In this document: piece by piece, positions 26,301 through 36,570 of the stretch
Layout of the letters: each line of letters begins with the position of its first letter
Numbering within the stretch: position 1 is the first letter of the stretch
Source: Spirodela intermedia
Lineage: Eukaryota > Streptophyta > Magnoliopsida > Alismatales > Araceae
Assembly: GCA_902729315.2 (NCBI GenBank)
Contig: LR746269.1
Coordinates: forward strand, 3,606,001 to 3,670,000
Direction of reading: 5' to 3'
DNA length: 64,000 bases
The notes under the pieces: generated by a model
Told to the model about the DNA's origin: nothing
Database searches by the model: none
The model's input: only the letters and a program-made list of their open reading frames with translations
Program-made: the position numbers and the translations under genes

Positions 26301-29300
26301 TATTTAGGCAGCCACCAATGGGACAATGCAGAGGACTATTTAGACTCCTACTGGCAACCTCTATATGGCCATCTCTATTTGATAGCCAAAGCCCTTAACA
26401 TAGGTCAAGTTGTGTACCACAGAAGTTTCTACAATTTTTGCAAAGCAGGTGATTAGTTTTACATCACAATCAAACATGATGGCCTCAAGTAAACTTTGCA
26501 AATTAAGAATATCACAAAATAAGTCGGTGGTGGTATCAGAGGAACCCGACACTTTGTTGATGGAAAAAAAGTGTAGCATCTTACAAAGTTAGTCAACAAC
26601 AACGATGATGGGGTCATACTCTGGTTTTTTTTGGGAAGGTTTAGAGCGTCGTTTATATTTTTTTAATGAAGAACTATCCTAATGGAGTGTAAGAATTACG
26701 CTTTCAAACCTCAGTAATTTGAGATATGCAGCATTGTTAGACGGCTTGTCCTAGGTTGCGACATAAGACCAACAATACCTCTGTAACCACTGTATGAGTC
26801 TTGTCATGCCCAAAGTGACTAGTGATGTCACTACGTGCACCTTCCAGGCCACAAAATCTCTATTCGAGCTGTGGAAGGAAAAAATGGGTTGTTTGGGGAA
26901 GGAAATCTTGAAGAACAAAACCTAGAATTCCCTTGTTCTTCCAATAATGGAATGGAGAGTAAATAGATCTAAAGTTTGGTGGATATTCATCTTTCAATTA
27001 CTTGAACACCGCGATTTGTGTGCGTAAGACACTCAAAAGATGGTGGCATCGGTTAAGAATATCGTGAGCCTTGATATCTACCCCAAGTGCCTGAGTAGAA
27101 ATGTGTACTCTCGGCGGAATTCAGTCCATTTCTCTTGAGGATGGATCACTTGTTTTGGAAATTAAAATTTTTAAAGACCTTGTGATGAATTTCTGTGGGA
27201 GCAGGTAATTGGGTTAGCTGCAAAGGACTTGAACGAAAGTGAAGAATTAGATGTCATCGATCGAATTTCTTTGTTTCAATGTCATCAAACTTCTTGCTCA
27301 AAAAGTTTATAAGGTGGTCACTCTATTTTGGGACAACCAATCTCCAGCCCAGCTGCATCATGTGCCACCTTAAACAGAGGTCGTCATCTTCCTCTACATA
27401 ATCTCACTGAAGGCTTTAGTACCAGTTTTAGTTCAGCTATATTCCTTCCCATCTGACTCCATGAGAGGAACCGTGATGAAATTAAAGTCCTTAGTGGATA
27501 AATCAAATCAAGGCTCCTTATGTTGTCTAGAAAAATATGATTGACTTAGGGACCTTAAAATGACGTGGGCACATGCCAGGTATTAACTTTACTCAGGTGA
27601 GACTGAACTTCAGGGAAATGCTTCAATCAATGACCAGCATGCAGATTTTATCCCCACATTTGAAGAACGTGCATATGTGGGCTTGTGTAAAGCAGTTCGA
27701 TCAGATCCTCTAGAGCAGTAAAGATTCTTCACATGGCACCAATGAGAGTGTCTGCATCTTGTTTCATGTCATCTAATTGATGGTTGTACTGCCTATCGCC
27801 ATATAAATGTGAGGCACCGTAATTTTTCATATATCTATATTATGAGGTATTCAGCCATTCTCTTTGTGAGCTGGGAAGTTATCAAATGTGAAGTGATCAT
27901 GAGAAGGACAAATGACTCTTTGTTTGATTTCCTGTACTCTGGTCTTTGGTTTTCCGGAAAACTTACCTTGACCTTGGACTCGAGTGTGAAAAGGAAGAGC
28001 TCGGTTTCTCCCCTAACAAAGAAAGGAAGGTATCAAGGATCAGGTGTCAGAGTACGAGAGTTTCACTTTGGTTACCTTATCTTTTGCTCATTGGTATCAT
28101 GTAATGTTTAATATGTTGCATCTAACTTTTTACAACTTAAGGTCTTTGTAACCATTCCGTGGATTCTATTTTAAGGGTCACATTGTCTTATGGTTGTTTA
28201 AGACGAAGGGAACGCTTATAAGACGTTGTAGGATCAACACCATGATAAAATCCAAGTAGTACAAGGGGTAATCCGTGTTTGTGATGAAAGGAACTGCTAT
28301 TTTGGCGGGTGAAACGAAAGAAACAATGAAGTGATCTTGGCAACTCAATATTACTGTGAGAATTGCACAAAATATTAAGGCAGCAGTTAGCAACCATGAT
28401 TCCATAATCCTGGAAGTACTTGTGTATTTTATACCAGCACTATAATGTCCCAAACTTGTTGAATTTCATCTTGAAGCAGAACAGTGATTATGCTGATATG
28501 GAAGATCGTTTCAAATAGTCACTTCAGGGGTTTTTCAATGTGAGATTTCATTGTTACTTTTATGATCAAATGCAGATGTGGCATGAGATGCAATTTCAAT
28601 GTTAGATGTTTTTGAGCTGACTTGAATCGGTTTTATATAATCTTTGAGATTACTGAACTAATTGGATGAATCAGTCCAGATCTAGGAGATAGGTGTGGGT
28701 TTGAGTGGTTTAGGACCCTGAGTCTATATATCAGGTCTGGAAAACCAGAGACAGGCATCTTCCCTCTCATTGTGCTGCCTACAACGAAGGCAGGAACAGC
28801 CACAATGGTGATGACTATGCAGGCTTAAGCTATGGACAAAGGACAGCAGACTCTTCATACAGGAACAGTTTCCAGCAACACTCAGCCGATTATGAGAACT
28901 GCAGTGTCAATGGCAGACAATAGAGACAGCAAACCTTGGATGAGCTCACGCTTAAATAGTGTCAACCTGTAGCTGAAATAGAGCGAATAGGGGAGAGATG
29001 GAAGGATGAGAAAGGGTAGAACGGAGAGCAGATGAGTGAGAAAAGCAAGTAGATTTCTGTTAAATCAGAAACCTGTTTACCTCTTGGGGACGACATGGTG
29101 CTTATATAGGATCAAATTTAATACCCAATGTCTGCTGCTTAGCAATCCCAATAGCTGATTTACAATAACTCTAGAAATGGAAAATCGTCTAGCAAAGACT
29201 AGAAAGAGACTTATCTTGGAATCTCAAAGACCCAACCTGCTATCATTAAGCATAGAAGTAGGAAAGACATTAGTGCGAGATATTCTCTCAAACTTGGGAG

Positions 29301-32300
29301 GAGGGACAGACCAGCATTTTCACTTAAGTGTGTGCACGGAAATTACAGTTTAATGTTCAGCCTGTATTCATACTGGAAATCACATTCAAGAATTGCTTAA
29401 TCAATCAAAATCTAGTTCAGAAATACCTTCTGAAGAAATTTGTGGATCCAAGAGTTAAAGATATGCCCACAAATTAGTGAATTGAACAAGTTTCTTTTGC
29501 ACAGAATGACAAAAAGCTTCCCAGCACTATGTTTGTGATGTTTTGAGAAAAAAGACAAACCCTAATGGTAGTGGCGGAGAAACTTATGCCAGATTTCACG
29601 CACAGTTATTGCCTTTCAATCAGTTAGTGTGTTGCTTCGACAGAATAATGCCCCTTTGAATTAATCAATCAATTAGCAAATGTAGCGTACTTTGTTTGTC
29701 TAATCGTTATGATTAGTGGATGTTTTCTGTTGTAAACTTCTGCTGTCTAGGTGGAATTGTTTCAGTGTCTTTCATGCGATTCTCAAAGGGATTTATAATA
29801 TCAAGTTCTGATTGCTAAATTATACAAACTTTCACTAAATGCACATCACTGTGTATTTGCTGTGATTCCTCTGATGTTAAATGCCTCAGTCTCTTTGTGT
29901 GATCAATGTATCCTGTCTTTTAAATTTTTTATGATATAAGAAGGATAATTTTTATTTTCAGCCACTTACTGTATACCATTGCTTCCAACTCGTTTCTTCC
30001 TCAAATACAATCCCGGAAGTTGGTGAAAACTTGCACATACATTATTTAGGTAATATGTTTCTCATAGTTATGGTACACAGGTGACGTGCTCCTTTAACCA
30101 CTCAGCATCCTTAATTTTACTCTAATGTACTTGGTTCACAATGTAACTGTGTGCTTTTGAACCGCAGATGATTGAACTGTTTTTCATTAACACCAAGTGT
30201 TTTGAGAGCTTTACTCTTTTTAATGATTTTTTGTAACCTGAAAATGTGAACCCATTTTTCAATTTCTTGGAATCTCTGTGTACTAATTGAAAGGAATGGT
30301 GGTGCTTATTATTTTGAGCTGTAGAATTTTTCTACAGTAATGTAGACAGTTGGTGGTGGAAATTGCCCATACACTTATTTATGGAAAGGAATGGTGCTCT
30401 CTATGTCCTTTCATGTCTTGAAGACCATGTTTGCCTCATCTGTTTATGTACATTTGATACCTTATGCATAAATGTTATTAACATACGGAAATTTGAAGCA
30501 TTATGAATAACACTGAAAAAAAAACATCTATTCATTGATGTATCCAAGCAGTTCATGATCATATTTTTCATCAAGAACTCCACTTGTATTTACATCATGG
30601 ATGACAGTTATATACAACTGCCAGGACCACAAAACAGGGAAGCTGCCTAACAATTAGGAAACCAACAACCTAGGAAATAGTCCCAACTGAGAACTGAACT
30701 CCTAATTATATGTTCTTTCCCACATTCCCCCTCAGGCTAGTGAATAAGCATTCTTTATTCCCAGCTTGGATGTAAGACTCTAAAATACTAAATTACTTGA
30801 ACCCTTAGTAAATACATCTGCAAGTTGGCCATGTGTAGACAGATAAGGTGTACAAATCAATCTGCTCTCCAACTTTTTCTTGATGAAGTGTCTGCCAATT
30901 TCGATGTATTTTGTTTGATGGTGTTGTTCTAGACTGTGAGCTATGGTAATGGCAGACTTGTTGTCACAATAAATTCTTATTGGGCAACCCCACTGAATCT
31001 TTAAGTCTTCTAAGATAGTCAACCAAAGTAGTTCACACAGACCTCAGCCATTGCTTGGAACTCAGCCTCTGCACTTGACCATATTATCACATTCTGTTTT
31101 TTCTCCATGTGACAAGATTGTTACCAAGAAAGATGCAATATCTAGAGGTTGATCTCCTCTCAAACACTGACCCTGCATGATGAACATTTGTATATGCCTC
31201 AGGTACCAATCATTCATTTCTCTTGAATAGATGTTGATCTCCTCTCAACCAGTGACCCTACATAATCAACGTCTGTATGTTTCAAGTGCCAATCATCCAT
31301 TTCTCTTGAACATAGTATCCTTTCCTCGTGTCTCTTTTAGATACTACAGCACTTGGTTAGTTGCCTGCAGATGGACTTCTTTTGGATTGTGTATGAATTA
31401 ATCACACTGTCTACATATGCTATATCTGGTCATATATGAGACAGATGAATGAATCTTCCTATGAGGTGTTGACATATTTCACTATCTACCACCGCATCTT
31501 CCTCTGCCTTTCTAAGTTTGAGATCGGATCTATTGAAGTACCTGCTGGTTTGCATGCAGTCTTGCTTGTTTCTCTGAGAAATTTAGTAACATCTATTGGG
31601 AGATGAAGATGCCCTGCCTTGAGTGAGCTTCAATCCCAATAAAATATTTCAGCCTCCCTAACGCTTTGATCTCAAACTCAGCGAAACATTTTCTCAAATA
31701 TTCTCTCTTTATATTTATTCCTCAGGTACTAATCAACATATCAAGAGTGTTGTACTCTGCCTGAGGATGAGTGCTTAATGAAAAGTACATGATCCCCTTG
31801 GCTTTATCAGTAACATATGGCAATCATAACTCTTGTGAATCTACCAAATCATATCTGAGGTGATTGCTTAAATTATATAAGGCTTTCTTCAATTTTCACA
31901 CCATATGAGCAGCCAAATTATTTCCATAACCTGTTGAGATCTCCACATAAATCTCTTCATCTAGTTCGAAACACCTAGGGTACTCCTCTGGTACACTCAC
32001 TGGCACCGGAGATAGACTAGGGACTTCTGCCATGAGTTAGGGTTCGCGGTCTCAACCAAAAACAGGCGAACCTTCAAACCTTTGCTAACGGAAAAATAGT
32101 GTTTGTGGTCTCAACGTATGCAGACCTTCAATGAAGTAAGCTCAGATGGCTTAAGAAGAGGTTTGGAACGTATGCACCTGATGCTCTGATACCATGTCGG
32201 AGATTCTCCCACCTTGGGCTAGGGCACAGCCACCATGAGCAGGGGAGCTGTTAGAACATGAGAGAGTGAGAGAAAAAGAAAATACTTCATTCATTTTGAG

Positions 32301-35300
32301 TTAGGGCTCGTGACCCTTTTAATACATGAGTCATGACTATTGGATCTATCTCGGGTATAAGTGGCCAAATCCGATACCGATAAGTAATTGGACTTATCAC
32401 GCCCAATACCATTTATTCTAACAATATCCAATAATCTTCCCCATGTCCTTGTCATAAAATGCACAGTGATTATGATGAAAAACTACTTTTCAATGTAAAT
32501 CTTGAGCAAGCTTTTGGATAGACAGTTTGTGGACGACCTAGGGATGTGAAACTACCAAACTAGGGAACTGAGAAACTGAAAAAGAAACCAACAAAATAGG
32601 AAATGATCCAACTAAGAATTGAACTCCTAATTATATGTTTCTTTCCCCCAATTACAAATCTTAAACACAGCTGGCAATTCATCTATCGAAATGGAGAGGA
32701 CATAAAGTTGGGAATGATAATGCTAGTCAACTCCAATACTCGTATCCAACCAAAATGCAAAAGATGAATTCTATTGGCATGTCTTCCTCCATTCGAAACA
32801 AGGGATTGCTCATGGTGGGGGAATTCAAGACACAGATCAAAAGCTGCATTGGATTGTTCCCAGCCCTTATATGCTCAGTTCAGAAAATAGTAAGGATCGT
32901 AGAAGTCAAAGGATACTTCCAATGTTAGATAAATGCCTGATAAGACAGTCTTGCTATAGTCGAGATTAGAGTTAAACTTGTTTCTTGGTATAATCCACAT
33001 TAGGATTTTGTTTATATAAGTCAATCTGCATTTTAAGCATTATAACGTCTGGTTCCTATGTTTGATACAGCTAATGCATTAGGAGTTAGGGTGTTTTACA
33101 TTAGATTCGTCAGTCTAGTGATTAATGTGCTGAAGCATTTTAGTGTGCTACTGATTTAATTCTCTTACAAACGACAAAAAGTCATGTTTTTTTAGTTGCT
33201 TTCCTGTGATTCATTGACTGTTAACCACGTGTGCACCATTCCTATTTCCTCTATCACTATTCATAATGACCCCTTGGTAATATACACCGAAATGAAACTG
33301 CTGTATGGATAATGGAACGTACCTAGCATGATAACCAAGCCTTTTTTCATTTGAACTTTAGAATGATATCTTTAACTTAAATGATGTCAACAATGAATAA
33401 ACTATGGTCACTAATATATCCTTGTGACTAAAAATTGAAAGGTCCTGATAGAGAGCTTCTTCAACTCTCAATGTTTGGGGAGCTACGTGCATTATTTCCT
33501 GGTGTTCATTTGCACATTGAATTTATTGGACCAGCGGTTCCAGATTTAAGGTTAGTTTAGAGAATTTACAATGTACTTTCTTGCTTTTCAATAAGATGAA
33601 ATTTAGGCATCGGTTTGGTGATGGTTAGTTTTTCTTCTTGTTTCTTAGGCAATAAAGTAGTGATCCCTTGCCTTGGCCATCATCTAAACACAGCCAAGTG
33701 AACTGTTATGTTATTATGCAGAAATGTATTCGATATGGTCATAGATGATCTGTTGGATTTCTATCCTTAAAACATTTAGTAATGTTCAAAATTTTCATTA
33801 GTTCGCTATCTTTCAGCATATGTTTCATTTTTTGTAGGGATAATGAGAGAATAAGCCTTAACAATTATGGTCGTTGCTCAGAGGAAGGTTGTACCTGCAA
33901 GACAAGTTTGAACACTAGCCTAGAAGGATCAAGTGATGTGTCTTATTCTGTGACTCTACAGCTTCGGAAGGGTTTCTATCATGACCGATATAGTGATATA
34001 ATGAAGGTTAAAATCTGATGTCACTAGTTTTATGAAATTTTGGTGACAATTATTTTCCTGTCTTATTTCATGTTGGTGATGAAGAATCATATTTCTTGCT
34101 TATATAGCATTCTTACCATGTTGTGCCCATTACTACATGTTTTTGTCTTTTAACCGTAGATATGACAGACATGAAACGGTAATTTATACATTGCGGAGAA
34201 CTTATCTTTTTTGCCATTTCTAAAGCTCATCAAGTGTCGTTCTCTGTAGAATACCCTGTCTTTTGTGATACTCTGATAGAATATTCCATCTTATCTAAAG
34301 CTCAAAAATCACAATGCCTGCCATTCGCATGATCTTTAATGATACAGATTCTAGGATTTTTTTCAATTTGAAGTTTTCTACTGGTAGACATTGCATCCTA
34401 CATTACCCTATTTCACGGAGAGATGTGGCGGGGATTTCGTTTCCAACTAAGTTTAACTTTCTTTAATTGTCCTTAATTTGCCTGCGCTATTTATCTCCAT
34501 TTTTAATGTTATTGGTAGGTTTCTTCTCCCCACATCATCATTGCGCCTAATGCTGGTGTTGCTGCTTATTCCAGTTGGCTTCCAACAATTGTATGTACTT
34601 TCCATTTGTAAAGATTACCTTTGTTGAGGGGCTTGATAAGGTGCGTTCCTAGAAAGTATGTCTTTCCAAAGTATGAGCGGAAAATTTTGAGTAGGAGTAA
34701 TAATCCTTTTTCTGTGTACAATTTTAAGGAACTTAACTCTGAATTCACTAGTTTGACAGCAAAAGTAAAGTTACGTGAGAAAATTCGGAATTTAAAGCTT
34801 TTATATTATTTCTGTAATTTTCATCTTTTATTTACTTAACTTTCTGCAAATGGCAGCAAAGTACACCAAAATCCTCAATCAATAAAACTACATTTAATAA
34901 TTCTGGTACTCTCTCCAACTAAATTAGGTGAAATCTGATACTGGTCAATTACTTAGGAGATAATCTTTTAACGAAAAGCAGAAGAAACTATCTTATCTTT
35001 TTCATTCAAAATTATGTTATTTTTGATAGAACTAATATCTAGTTAAGATATTTATTCTATCACATATATTCATTTATTTGGTTGAAAACTTCGCCAACAT
35101 GTATAAAAGAATTTGTATATTCACTCTTATTTCTCAACTCCATATATCGTGCTGATTATGAACGTTGTCTTTTATTAATAAAAAAAATGACAGCTACACA
35201 CAGACTCTTATTGTTTATTTTTTTCACCGAGCTCAGTTGATTTCTTTTCCGAATTCTTATTGTCGTCTTTTCCATTCTATAAGAAGTTACCTTTGTGGAC

Positions 35301-36320
35301 CGTATGTTATAATCAATTGATGGTTTTATATGCAAAATGAGGAGTCCATGTTAAATTAAAATCACCCAATTTTGAATTAGCTGACTTAATATTAAATGAA
35401 CAATTTCTTTGGGATTGCTTATTTGACCCTTCTCTAAATGGCAGCTTTGCATCCTTCCGTCTTTTCCAGAAGGCCGTGAACAATCTTGTTAGAAATTTTG
35501 TTACCCTAGCATAACTGAAGTGAAGATGTAAGCTTCTTGGCACATGTTTTGCCATAATAGTTTAGTCAGAACGTCTATCATTACTCTTTATTTAACTTCA
35601 GCATTGGACTTTCTCCAAGGAGCTGCCTTTTCCTTCTCCTAGTCGCTTGAATGCCCCCCCCCCCCCCAAGTATCTGCAATATGCTGCGACCCAGCCTCTG
35701 TCATCATAAAATCTTGCTCCATCATGTATTTTATCACAGGGCACTTCATTTTTCATGCCCTTTCCCTGATTACATATTATGTGCGGTAATTTGATTATGA
35801 CTCATTGCCTAACTAGTCGCAAGACGGATCATATACAATACTAAAAGTGACAGCCAAATTTAATAGCTTATCGCTGGTCGTTGATATTTCCCTCTATCAT
35901 TCTTAGATGAGAGCTCCCCTTTTTGTCCATATCTTTAGTTTCTACCAATAACTTATGCACATATTATGAAACTTGGCGACATTTATACCAGCAAGTGCCA
36001 GTGACACGATCACCCTTTTCCTTTTTCTAGGAGCTCATTCAGCATATTGGTGTGCCCGCAGTATTTTCTGATTTTTGTGAGGAAGCTGCAAACTTATCTG
36101 CTAGCTGCATCGAGAGAGTAACCAAGCAAGCACTCAGCCTACCTGTGAGTTATCGCCTCTCATATTCAGCTGACACTTCTCAGGTAATTGCTCCATCTGC
36201 AGTTTTATATTCACCCGTGATTCTCAGGTTCAGGTAAATCCGTTCAGGCAACCAGTGCCGGTGGAGAACTCGGCACTCTGCATTCCCTGCTATTCAAATT
36301 GCTTTCTCTTCGGAATGTAA
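20350..36320 (+). CDS. MYND zinc-finger protein, MSS51/ZMYND15-like
   Basis: Exons: 20350-20457, 21955-22068, 22783-22901, 24618-24664, 24751-24851, 29962-30049, 33442-33550, 33838-34006, 34519-34590, 36031-36144, 36228-36320; all GT-AG, phases join to 377 aa. The N-terminal MYND finger uses Cys22, Cys25, Cys31, His35, His43 and Cys47, with Cys3 and Cys13 as the likely remaining pair. Behind it lies the conserved C-terminal region related to the MSS51 family, with blocks such as DWKDYYQWRCLP, LGPDRELLQLSMFGELRALF, IIAPNAGVAAYSSWLP and AVFSDFCEEA, ending NPFRQP...YSNCFLFGM. MYND fingers bind proline-rich partners; the function of this plant family is not known to me. Introns 5 (5.1 kb) and 6 (3.4 kb) are swollen by retroelements, but the exons look intact. 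Confidence 0.85.
20687..20732. repeat. Perfect 12-bp inverted repeat in MYND intron 1
   Basis: CAGCCAACTGAT at 20687-20698 is mirrored by ATCAGTTGGCTG at 20721-20732, with a 22-base loop. It could fold as a hairpin. The arms are too short for a plant miRNA precursor, and I see no target-site duplication that would mark a MITE. Confidence 0.6.
25500..29350 (-). mobile_element. Decayed Ty3/gypsy retrotransposon in MYND intron 5
   Basis: Read on the minus strand, two LTR-like segments (about 29350-28970 and 25800-25500) share a layout: a TATA-like core (CCTATATAAGCAC against CCTATTTAAGCAC), an ATGG-containing stretch, then a C/T-rich run. Between them lie RNase H and integrase remnants (27540-26340). 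The outer edges, primer site and target duplication could not be fixed, so the limits are approximate. The element appears shortened: the space for gag and the front of pol (28970-27540) is far too small for a full copy. It makes up most of the 5.1-kb intron. Confidence 0.55.
26340..27540 (-). pseudogene. Ty3/gypsy pol remnant (RNase H and integrase)
   Basis: In order on the minus strand: a KAFSEI segment typical of the start of gypsy RNase H; HHLLSVLRTQ (about 27050-27022), matching the block after RNase H; the integrase zinc-binding piece HFGHDKT (26817-26797); and integrase core DPIIVVVD (about 26615-26592), running into a 72-codon open stretch (26579-26361) that keeps LFCDI and CDVKLI-like blocks. 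Stops and frameshifts are frequent, so no protein is made. Assignment rests on the order and spacing of these motifs. Confidence 0.65.
30600..30724 (-). repeat. LTR type A, 3' copy (partial)
   Basis: Begins TGTGGGAAAGAACATATAAT on the minus strand, directly after the polypurine tract TGAGGGGGAA. About 65 bases (TTAGGAGTTC through GTTGGTTTC) match the segment at 32652-32560. The far end is undefined. Confidence 0.6.
30780..31961 (-). pseudogene. Copia reverse transcriptase / RNase H remnant
   Basis: Starts at a DEEIYVEI block, followed by KLKKALYNL, RLKYFIGIEA and IFISQ (all reverse transcriptase), then SSAEAEFQAMAE, YCDNKSAITIA, IEIGRHFIKKKL and GQLADVFTKG (RNase H). The last 80 codons (31022-30780) are still open. 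Elsewhere stops, frameshifts and an 85-bp tandem duplication break the frame. It is non-functional. Confidence 0.8.
31151..31320 (-). repeat. 85-bp imperfect tandem duplication inside the copia remnant
   Basis: GATCTCCTCTCAA starts at 31151 and again at 31236; the following about 80 bases match with scattered substitutions (for example TTTCTCTTGAA ends both units). The duplicated codons belong to the region just before RNase H, so the event occurred after or during decay. Confidence 0.8.
32183..32194 (-). other. Copia primer-binding site
   Basis: TGGTATCAGAGC on the minus strand, complementary to the 3' end of initiator tRNA-Met and touching the LTR end as expected for plant copia elements. 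Confidence 0.85.
32195..32423 (-). repeat. Copia LTR type B (229 bp), same family as the 41.5-kb element
   Basis: Minus-strand sequence begins TGTTAGAATAAATGG and ends TCTCCGACA, with TG...CA termini. It shares long blocks with the LTRs at 41459 and 46244, including GACTCATGTATTAAAAGGGT and CCCAAGGTGGGAGA. The gag start after it (MAEVPSLSPVPVSVPEEY) also parallels that of the later element. Confidence 0.85.
32560..32652 (-). repeat. LTR type A, second fragment
   Basis: Minus strand reads GGGAAAGAAACATATAATTA and continues in parallel with the 3' copy at 30724 through GTTGGTTTC. It lies just upstream of the type-B LTR, so A-type sequence flanks the composite on both sides. Confidence 0.6.
35654..35667 (+). 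repeat. Poly-C run of 14
   Basis: Homopolymer in intron 9 of the MYND gene (34591-36030). The exact length is prone to sequencing error. Confidence 0.8.
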
Positions 36321-36456
36321 ATGTAAACCATCCGAAAAAATAGTTTCACATGGTTCCTGTGGATTCTCCTGGGGTGGCTATCACCAATGGTAGATCCTGT
36401 GCAGCTTGTTCCCTTTCATGCTTGGCTTCACGCGATGATATGCTTCTTTTTTCTAG

Positions 36457-36570
36457 ATGGAGGACAAAAGTCAAATCGAGGAAGGATCCTATGGGGCCAA
36501 GATCGATCCAAGGCATTTGGCACCATACTTGTCGTTGTTGCCATGATTGTTGTCGGTTGTTCTTGCCAAG
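36457..36570 (+). other. Possible 114-nt exon past the MYND stop codon
   Basis: Bounded by TTTTTTCTAG and a GTACGTG donor, it is 114 nt (a multiple of three) and in one frame encodes a basic stretch followed by a hydrophobic segment (GTILVVVAMIVVG). It could be a spliced 3' UTR exon, an alternative C-terminus or an exon of an unrecognised small gene. No partner exon was identified. Confidence 0.25.

Larger units (their letters stand above)
30600..32655 (-). mobile_element. Chimeric, deleted Ty1/copia element in MYND intron 6
   Basis: On the minus strand the order is: fragment of LTR type A (32652-32560), complete LTR type B (32423-32195), tRNA-Met primer site (32194-32183), the first codons of gag, a junction near 31961, then reverse transcriptase/RNase H remnants to about 30780, a polypurine tract (30734-30725) and LTR type A again from 30724 down. 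Thus the 5' LTR just before gag and the 3' LTR just after RNase H belong to different families. The best reading is a type-B copy nested in, or recombined with, a type-A copy, followed by deletion of most of gag, protease and integrase. Confidence 0.7.
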
